From: SVTX01 sp045542075
GTDB lineage: Bacteria > Bacillota > Clostridia > Oscillospirales > CAG-272
DNA length: 16,826 bases
NCBI GenBank assembly: GCA_045542075.1
Contig: JAZQKI010000041.1
Coordinates: forward strand, 1-16,826
Reading direction: 5' to 3'
Shown: piece by piece, positions 1 to 4,322 of the stretch
Position numbering within the stretch: position 1 is the first letter of the stretch
Layout: each line of letters starts with the position of its first letter
Translations under genes and position numbers: made by a program
Notes under the pieces: generated by a model
The model's input: only the letters and a program-made list of their open reading frames with translations
Database searches by the model: none
Told to the model about the DNA's origin: nothing

Positions 1-1
1 T

Positions 2-361
2 GTCTTCCTAAGACCGCTTGGCCTCCGACTTGGTATCGAGCGTGGTCAGATTCTCTGTAAGCCCGGTTCCGTTCATCCTCACACCAAGTTCGTTGGTCAG
101 GTTTACGTTCTTACCGAAAAGGAAGGCGGCCGTAAGAAGCCCTTCTTCTCCGGCTACAGACCTCAGTTCTACTTCAGAACAACTGACGTTACCGGTGTTA
201 TCGAGCTTCCTGCAGAGGTTGAGATGTGCCGTCCTGGTGATAACGTAAACATGACTGTTGAGCTCATCAAGCCCATCGCTTGTGAGAAGGGTCTCCGTTT
301 CGCTATCCGTGAGGGTGGTAGAACAGTAGGTTCCGGCGTCGTTTCCGAGATCATCGAATAA
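2..361 (+). CDS. tuf: Elongation factor Tu, C-terminal part (5' truncated by window edge)
   Basis: This is the C-terminal 119 residues of EF-Tu, the GTPase that delivers aminoacyl-tRNA to the ribosome. The frame ending at TAA 359-361 reads IERGQ, then KPGSVHPHTKF, YRPQFYFRTTDVTGVI, and ends REGGRTVGSGVV before the stop. These are hallmark stretches of EF-Tu domains 2 and 3. The N-terminal G domain lies outside the window. Codon choice is strongly biased, as expected of a very highly expressed gene. The first 34 bases, before IERGQ, read poorly for EF-Tu: where most EF-Tu proteins have an LLRG-type motif, this frame gives LRPLGLRLG, about one residue longer. That may be real divergence or paired sequence errors at an edge. 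The identity of the rest is not in doubt. Confidence 0.96.
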   Translation, partial: VFLRPLGLRLGIERGQILCKPGSVHPHTKFVGQVYVLTEKEGGRKKPFFSGYRPQFYFRTTDVTGVIELPAEVEMCRPGDNVNMTVELIKPIACEKGLRFAIREGGRTVGSGVVSEIIE

Positions 362-370
362 TTTGTCTTA

Positions 371-473
371 GAAAAATTCCGCATTTCTGCGTTGTTCCTC
401 GAAAGCGACTCGACTTACGTAAGTAAGCCTTCGTCTTGCTTTCTCCGGTACGCCTTGAACTGCAAAATTTTTC
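371..473 (+). repeat. 103-nt structured palindromic element, copy 1, downstream of tuf
   Basis: The element begins 9 nt after the tuf stop. It folds as a nested hairpin. The outer stem is GAAAAATT (371-378) with AATTTTTC (466-473). A GCGT/ACGC stem and a six-pair stem GAAAGC (401-406) with GCTTTC (438-443) follow. The apex is CGA plus CTTAC, loop GTAA (GNRA type), GTAAG and TCG. A second copy at 15786-15888 aligns over the full length without gaps (about 75 of 103 identical by hand count), and many differences are compensatory. It could be a 3' UTR RNA element, a processing or termination structure, or a REP-like DNA repeat. I do not recognise a named family. Confidence 0.75.
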
Positions 474-517
474 GTCGACAACGGTTGTTGAAATTTTTCA
501 TTTAACCGTTAATAAAT

Positions 518-545
518 ATGCCTGCGTCCTTTTGGACGCAGGCAT
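518..545 (+). terminator. Perfect 12-bp hairpin after tuf, possible terminator
   Basis: ATGCCTGCGTCC is followed by loop TTTT and its exact complement, giving 12 uninterrupted pairs. It sits between tuf and the FMN riboswitch, where tuf transcription would be expected to end. The downstream side (GATTTGAAT) lacks a real U-run, while the upstream AATAAAT gives a weak T-run on the other strand. It is therefore a stable hairpin but not a textbook intrinsic terminator. Confidence 0.5.
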
Positions 546-579
546 GATTTGAATAATAAAAAAATAATATATCTTTGTG

Positions 580-686
580 GGATCGGTGTAATTCCGTACC
601 GGCGGTGAGCCACAGGCAAGTCCGCGAGCGAAAGCTGACAGGGTGAGATTCCCTGACCGACAGTAAAGTCTGGATGAGAGAAGATA
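580..686 (+). promoter_or_regulatory. FMN riboswitch (RFN element) controlling ribU
   Basis: The RFN core is clear: TACCGGCGGTGAGCC, then CCGCGAGCG, the GGGTGAGATTCCCT stem-loop, CCGACAGTAAAGTCTGGATG and GAGAAG. The closing P1 stem is TATCTT (580-585) with AAGATA (681-686). FMN binding normally lowers expression of riboflavin synthesis or uptake genes, which fits the transporter directly downstream. A possible switch: GAGAAGATAA (678-687) overlaps P1 and can pair, with one bulge, with TTATTTCTC (718-726), which would break the hairpin at 725-746. A separate hairpin, GGCGCAG (697-703) with CTGCGCC (706-712), lies between aptamer and expression platform. Confidence 0.95.
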
Positions 687-724
687 ATTTATATAAGGCG
701 CAGTCCTGCGCCGAGTCTTATTTC

Positions 725-752
725 TCCCCTCCCACAAGAAAGGGGATTTTTT
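725..752 (+). terminator. Expression-platform hairpin of the FMN riboswitch
   Basis: TCCCCT (725-730) pairs with AGGGGA (741-746), and six T residues (747-752) run directly into the ATG of ribU. The right arm holds the AGGGG that would serve as ribosome binding site. The same hairpin could therefore act as an intrinsic terminator or hide the ribosome binding site, and the sequence does not say which dominates. The six-pair stem with a ten-base loop is weak for a terminator. Confidence 0.6.
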
Positions 753-1484
753 ATGTCTGAATTAACATCAAAGCAAAGCTCGGCTATGAAGGTAAAGAAG
801 CTTTGCATGGCGGCGCTTTTCTGCGCCCTTGCTATTGCGTCCACGTATATTATGCACATCAAGGTAATGTTTCTGACCTTTGACGCAAAGGACGCGGTCA
901 TAACCATTGCGGGTCTGCTTTTCGGGCCCATATACTCAATCGCTATCTCCCTTGTGGTTTCGCTTGTCGAGTTTATATCCATCGGCGACGCGGGATTCTG
1001 GGGCTTCCTTATGGATTTTCTGTCAACCGCGCTGTTCTCAACGGTATGCGCGTTGATTTACAAATACAAAAAGAACATCAAGGGTGCTGTCATAGGACTT
1101 GTCTCGGCAATTTTCGCCATGACGGCGTTTATGTTGCTGTTCAATCTCTTTATTGTGCCGATATATACGCCGAATTTCACTACGGCTGCTGTGGCAAAAA
1201 TGGTGCCTACACTTTTCTTGCCCTTCAATCTTACTAAGGCGCTTCTTAACTCGGCAATAGTGCTTGTCCTTTACAAGCCCGCATCAATTGCAATGAAGGC
1301 GGCAAAGGTGTTGCCGTCAAAAGCTCAGCCGCAGGCTGAATCTGCAGACGGATCCGCAAGCGAAAGAAAAAAGAAAAATCTTATTTTCAGTCTTGTAGTC
1401 ACCGGAGTGGGACTTGTGATTGCCGCGCTTTGTGTAGTGGTGTTTGTCGTATTTCTTCACGGATCGTTTGGATTTGGAGCCTGA
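753..1484 (+). CDS. ribU: ECF-type riboflavin transporter, substrate-binding S component, with extra C-terminal membrane segment
   Basis: RibU is the membrane S component that binds riboflavin and works with the shared energy-coupling module (EcfA, EcfA', EcfT), which is not in this window. The first 180 or so of 243 residues have the hydrophobic pattern and motifs of the family: FDAKDAVITIAGLLFGP around residues 43-59, and PFNLTKALLN around 157-166 in the last core helix. The FMN riboswitch directly upstream strongly supports riboflavin as the substrate. RibU proteins usually stop near 190-210 residues. Here a polar linker (about 188-208, rich in Ala, Ser, Gln and ending in a basic RKKK) leads to a further helix at about 210-236. 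The ATG at 753 follows AGGGG with six nt spacing. No convincing terminator is visible after the stop. Confidence 0.9.
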   Translation: MSELTSKQSSAMKVKKLCMAALFCALAIASTYIMHIKVMFLTFDAKDAVITIAGLLFGPIYSIAISLVVSLVEFISIGDAGFWGFLMDFLSTALFSTVCALIYKYKKNIKGAVIGLVSAIFAMTAFMLLFNLFIVPIYTPNFTTAAVAKMVPTLFLPFNLTKALLNSAIVLVLYKPASIAMKAAKVLPSKAQPQAESADGSASERKKKNLIFSLVVTGVGLVIAALCVVVFVVFLHGSFGFGA

Positions 1485-1529
1485 TACTTGGCATTTATCG
1501 GGATATCGGACATTATTTCTCATAATTTA

Positions 1530-1558
1530 TTGATTTTCGATGTAATGCGGTCTATAAT
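1530..1558 (+). promoter_or_regulatory. Sigma-A type promoter for the DUF368 gene
   Basis: TTGATT (1530-1535), a 17-nt spacer and a perfect TATAAT (1553-1558) place the start of transcription about 35-40 nt before the DUF368 ATG. The gene is thus probably transcribed separately from ribU. Confidence 0.7.
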
Positions 1559-1601
1559 ATAGTTATGCCACATTTTCACAACGAAAAAAGGAATTATCAA
1601 A

Positions 1602-2438
1602 ATGACGAACAAAAAAAACAAGATACTCCAGGCTGTCCTTTGGATAGTGCAGGGATTTATAGTTGGAATAGGCGCGATACTGCCGGGAGTCAGCGGCGGA
1701 ACGCTTTGCTATGCCTTTGGTATATACGATCAGGTGCTTGAGGTATTATCAAGTCCCATAAAAGGCATTAAAAAGCATTGGTTTATGCTTATATTTGTCG
1801 GTCTTGGCGCGGCGACGGGATTTGTCGGCTTTGCGGGGGTGACCAATTGGCTGCTCGGACTTAACGAGGCGGTAGTGCTTTGTGTTTTCGTGGGACTTAT
1901 AGCGGGAACTCTGCCCGATATATGGCGCGACGCGGGCAAGCAGGGTAGGGGCAAAGGCTCTTATATTGGACTTGCGGTCAGCTTCGTTACTATCTCCGCG
2001 GTGTTTTTCGTGTTCAGAAGCATCTGGCATATAACTATTGCTCCTAATACTGTTGGTTGGCTTATTTGCGGACTTTTGTGGGGACTCAGCTTTATAATAC
2101 CGGGATTTTCATCCTCAACTCTGCTTTTGTTCTTCGGTATATACGAGCCTATGAGCCAGGGAATATCCACGCTGGATTTCTCGGTGCTTATTCCCCTTGG
2201 AATAGCTATGCTGGCAACCCTTTTGCTTTTCTCAAGGCTTATGAGACTTGTTTTTGACAGGTTCTACTCGGTAGTATCTCACTGTGTGATTGGCTTTGTC
2301 GTGGCGACAACGCTTATGATATTGCCGTCGTTTAACACAGTATGGTACAATATTCTGATATACGTCGGATGTATTGCGGCGGGCTCAGTGGCATCCTTCT
2401 TCTTTTCGAAGCTTTGCAACAAAATAAGGCCCGAGTAA
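1602..2438 (+). CDS. DUF368 family membrane protein, likely polyprenyl-phosphate transporter (PopT family)
   Basis: This 278-residue multi-pass membrane protein carries the paired signature of DUF368: ILPGVSGGT (26-34), followed by FGIYDQVL, and a second related motif IIPGFSSST (165-173), followed by FGIYEPM. The two halves look like an internal repeat, as expected for this transporter-like fold. Members of DUF368 have been reported to recycle undecaprenyl phosphate across the cytoplasmic membrane for cell-wall and surface-polymer synthesis. That function is taken from the family and is not shown here. The start is supported by AAAAAAGGA nine nt before the ATG and by a clear promoter upstream. 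Neither neighbour (ribU, metK) suggests a shared pathway, so it is probably a single-gene unit. Only a weak five-pair hairpin (2449-2461) follows the gene. Confidence 0.88.
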   Translation: MTNKKNKILQAVLWIVQGFIVGIGAILPGVSGGTLCYAFGIYDQVLEVLSSPIKGIKKHWFMLIFVGLGAATGFVGFAGVTNWLLGLNEAVVLCVFVGLIAGTLPDIWRDAGKQGRGKGSYIGLAVSFVTISAVFFVFRSIWHITIAPNTVGWLICGLLWGLSFIIPGFSSSTLLLFFGIYEPMSQGISTLDFSVLIPLGIAMLATLLLFSRLMRLVFDRFYSVVSHCVIGFVVATTLMILPSFNTVWYNILIYVGCIAAGSVASFFFSKLCNKIRPE

Positions 2439-2475
2439 CTTATGCCGAAAATCGCGGATTTATGTCAATAGACTA

Positions 2476-2504
2476 TTGACAAAAGCATATCTGTATGCTA
2501 AAAT
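2476..2504 (+). promoter_or_regulatory. Sigma-A type promoter for the SAM riboswitch-metK transcript
   Basis: TTGACA (2476-2481), exactly 17 nt, then TAAAAT (2499-2504). Transcription would start near 2511, about ten nt before the riboswitch P1 stem, which is the expected arrangement. Confidence 0.85.
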
Positions 2505-2521
2505 AATATAGCTAAATAAAG

Positions 2522-2614
2522 ATCTTATCAAGAGTGGTGGAGAGACAGGCTCTATGAAACCACGGCAACCTATCCCAAAATGCGGAAAAGGTGCCAATTC
2601 CAAGCAGATAAGTA
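2522..2614 (+). promoter_or_regulatory. SAM-I (S-box) riboswitch controlling metK
   Basis: The S-box core is recognisable: CTTATCAAGAG, GGTGGAGAGAC, GGCTCTATGAAACC, CGGCAACC and GGTGCCAATTCC. P1 is CTTATC (2524-2529) with GATAAG (2607-2612). When SAM is bound, P1 forms and the downstream terminator at 2628-2663 folds, shutting off metK. When SAM is scarce, CAAGCAGA (2601-2608), which overlaps the 3' side of P1, can pair exactly with TCTGCTTG (2633-2640), the left arm of the terminator. This gives an eight-pair antiterminator. Confidence 0.96.
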
Positions 2615-2627
2615 GAGAAATGAGAGT

Positions 2628-2663
2628 AAAGCTCTGCTTGTATGTCTGCAAGCAGAGCTTTTT
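2628..2663 (+). terminator. Intrinsic terminator of the SAM riboswitch
   Basis: AAAGCTCTGCTTG (2628-2640) pairs with CAAGCAGAGCTTT (2649-2661) in 13 uninterrupted pairs around an eight-base loop, ending in a run of five T. This is the off-state structure of the SAM riboswitch. Confidence 0.9.
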
Positions 2664-2703
2664 ATGTGTAAAGATTGAAAAAAATGAAAGGATATATAGA
2701 AAA

Positions 2704-3888
2704 ATGAAAAAGGTATTATTCACATCCGAGTCGGTGACGGAAGGACATCCCGACAAAATAAGCGATAAAATTTCCGACGCGATACTTGACGAGATACTCC
2801 GTCAGGACCCCAATTCCCGTGTTGCGTGTGAGACGTTTTGCACAACCGGTCTTGTTTCGGTAATGGGTGAGATAACGACCGAGGCGTACGTTGATATTCA
2901 GTCTATCGTAAGAGAGACGGTTCGCGAGATCGGATACACTCGCGCAAAGTTTGGCTTTGACTGTGATTCCTGCGCGGTTATAAGCTCCATTCACGAGCAG
3001 TCTCCCGATATTGCGATGGGCGTTGATAAGTCATACGAGGCTAAAGAGGGAACCGACAACGACGGTCTTGACACGGGCGCAGGTGACCAGGGACTTATGT
3101 TCGGCTATGCTTGCGATGAGACTCCCGAGCTTATGCCTCTGCCTATCTCTCTCGCTCACAAGCTTGCAAAGCAGCTGACTGACGTGCGCAAGTCGGGTCT
3201 TATGGATTATCTCCGTCCCGACGGCAAGACTCAGGTCACGGTTGAGTACCACGACGATGTTCCCGTAAGAGTGGATACAATAGTCGTTTCCTCTCAGCAT
3301 AGCGAGACGGTTACCTTGGAGCAGATCAGAGCAGACGTTATTGAGAACGTGATAAAGCCCATAGTTCCCGCAGCTCTTATGGATGAGGCGACAAAGATAT
3401 ACGTTAACCCCACAGGCAGATTTGTTATCGGTGGACCTGCGGGCGATACGGGACTTACGGGCAGAAAGATAATTGTTGATACATACGGCGGATACGCGCG
3501 TCACGGTGGCGGAGCCTTCTCGGGCAAGGATCCTACGAAGGTTGACCGTTCTGCTTGCTATGCGGCGAGATATATCGCAAAGAACGTTGTAGCCGCAGGA
3601 CTTGCGAAAAAGTGCGAGGTCCAGGTTGCGTATGCTATCGGCGTAGCTCGTCCTGTTTCTGTAATGGTTGATACATTTGGCACGGCGACAGTTGACGAGG
3701 CAAAGATCAGCGCGGCAATAGAGAAGCTTGTTGACCTTCGTCCCGCGGCTATAATTCGCGACTTTGACCTTCGCAAGCCTATTTACTGCGACCTTGCGGC
3801 GTATGGTCATATGGGACGCGAGGATCTTGGAGTTGCTTGGGAGAAGACTGATCTTGCGGAAAAGCTCAAGGCTGAAATTTTTGCTTAA
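2704..3888 (+). CDS. metK: S-adenosylmethionine synthetase
   Basis: MetK makes S-adenosylmethionine from methionine and ATP in the cytoplasm. All family signatures are present in this 394-residue protein: EGHPDKISD (13-21), GAGDQGLMFGY (125-135), GGPAGDTGLTGRK (243-255) and GGGAFSGKDPTKVDRS (268-283). The length is normal for bacterial enzymes. The reading frame stays open upstream to 2554, but that region is the SAM riboswitch. The true start is the ATG at 2704, with GAAAGGA 11 nt upstream and the standard MetK N-terminus KKVLFTSESVTEGHPDK. Expression is evidently feedback-regulated by its own product through the S-box leader. It appears monocistronic, with a hairpin just after the stop. Confidence 0.98.
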   Translation: MKKVLFTSESVTEGHPDKISDKISDAILDEILRQDPNSRVACETFCTTGLVSVMGEITTEAYVDIQSIVRETVREIGYTRAKFGFDCDSCAVISSIHEQSPDIAMGVDKSYEAKEGTDNDGLDTGAGDQGLMFGYACDETPELMPLPISLAHKLAKQLTDVRKSGLMDYLRPDGKTQVTVEYHDDVPVRVDTIVVSSQHSETVTLEQIRADVIENVIKPIVPAALMDEATKIYVNPTGRFVIGGPAGDTGLTGRKIIVDTYGGYARHGGGAFSGKDPTKVDRSACYAARYIAKNVVAAGLAKKCEVQVAYAIGVARPVSVMVDTFGTATVDEAKISAAIEKLVDLRPAAIIRDFDLRKPIYCDLAAYGHMGREDLGVAWEKTDLAEKLKAEIFA

Positions 3889-3900
3889 ATAGAATAAAGC

Positions 3901-3924
3901 AGGGGAACTTTTATAAGTTCCCCT
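3901..3924 (+). terminator. Hairpin after metK, probable terminator
   Basis: AGGGGAACTT, loop TTAT, AAGTTCCCCT: ten perfect pairs, starting 12 nt after the metK stop. Only a short T-containing tail (TTACCCTTC) follows, so it is a weak intrinsic terminator or a 3'-end stabilising hairpin. Confidence 0.65.
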
Positions 3925-3983
3925 TACCCTTCAAATAAGCTTTATGATACTTTGCCCGCGGCGGCAAAGTATCCAAACCGCCG

Positions 3984-4076
3984 CTTAAGAAGGGGAGGGG
4001 CTTTGATTTTTGGCTCGACGAATTGCTATGCAACTCTGCTCGCCAAAAATCTGCAGACTCCCTCGCCCTTCCTAAG
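3984..4076. repeat. Large nested palindrome inside the metK-recD2 gap
   Basis: The outer arms are 3984-3999 and 4060-4076. They complement each other with one mismatch and one bulged G. Inside them ATTTTTGGC (4007-4015) pairs with GCCAAAAAT (4042-4050). At the tip GAATTGC (4020-4026), loop TAT, GCAACTC (4030-4036) pair with one mismatch. The result is a single hairpin of more than 90 nt. Confidence 0.75.
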
Positions 4077-4180
4077 AACTAACCCCACCCCGTGTGCCAG
4101 AAGCACACGACAATGTAATAGTTTCTACAAACGCCCCTTGATAGACGAGTTTGCTTGCAAACTCGCGGGATAGGGAGATT

Positions 4181-4259
4181 TTCAAGAGGGAAAGGGGTAG
4201 TCGGGTGCTCGTAGAGCAAATTTCACGGAAGTGAAATTACGACGTCTTTCCCTCTAGAA
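4181..4259. repeat. Palindrome enclosing two adjacent hairpins
   Basis: The outer arms AGAGGGAAAG (4185-4194) and CTTTCCCTCT (4246-4255) are perfect complements, extended by TTC/GAA beyond an A-A mismatch. They enclose TGCTC-GTA-GAGCA (4206-4218) and, directly abutting, AATTTCAC-GGAA-GTGAAATT (4219-4238). The GGAA loop is of GNRA type. The result would be a three-way junction if transcribed. Confidence 0.7.
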
Positions 4260-4322
4260 CGGCTTTTTGGTGACTTTGCAGCTGTTGGCAAAGTCACAAA
4301 GGAAAAAGAAAGGAGGCCACAG

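Larger units (their letters stand above)
3941..4301. repeat. Palindrome-dense non-coding block between metK and recD2
   Basis: The 434-nt gap between metK and recD2 holds no believable gene and is built from consecutive palindromes. They are 3946-3973 (11-bp stem), 3984-4076 (large, separate entry), 4091-4109 (CGTGTGC, loop CAGAA), 4146-4165 (CGAGTTTGC, loop TT), 4181-4259 (separate entry) and 4270-4297 (10-bp stem). The first and last hairpins share ACTTTGC/GCAAAGT. The block edges also form an imperfect inverted repeat: CTTTATGATACTTTGCC at the left against the complement of GGCAAAGTCACAAAG at the right, with a two-base difference. No transposase is present. It resembles a composite of REP- or MITE-like intergenic repeats, but that is inference. 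Confidence 0.7.

Noticed and set aside
18..248. A 76-codon frame overlapping tuf
   Set aside because: Apart from ASDLV it has no EF-Tu similarity and is out of frame with the clear EF-Tu reading.
488..516. Promoter for the ribU leader (TTGAAA with an AATAAA-like -10)
   Set aside because: The -10 match is poor and the 12-bp hairpin at 518-545 would lie in the transcript. Support was too weak to annotate.
2449..2461. Terminator after the DUF368 gene (AAATC-GCG-GATTT)
   Set aside because: It has only five mostly A-T pairs and no U-run, and is unlikely to terminate by itself.
2554..2703. N-terminal extension of MetK by 50 codons
   Set aside because: This stretch is the SAM-I riboswitch and its terminator. 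The family N-terminus starts at 2704 with a good ribosome binding site.
3031..3810. A 259-codon open frame antisense to metK
   Set aside because: It is a shadow of a conserved gene. The composition is unlike a natural protein and no start signals are visible.
3952..4173. A 73-codon frame in the metK-recD2 gap
   Set aside because: It runs straight through several perfect palindromes, has no ribosome binding site, and its composition is not protein-like.
3941..4301. CRISPR array or insertion sequence
   Set aside because: There are no regular direct repeats with spacers and no transposase. The structure is palindromic, with different stems each time.
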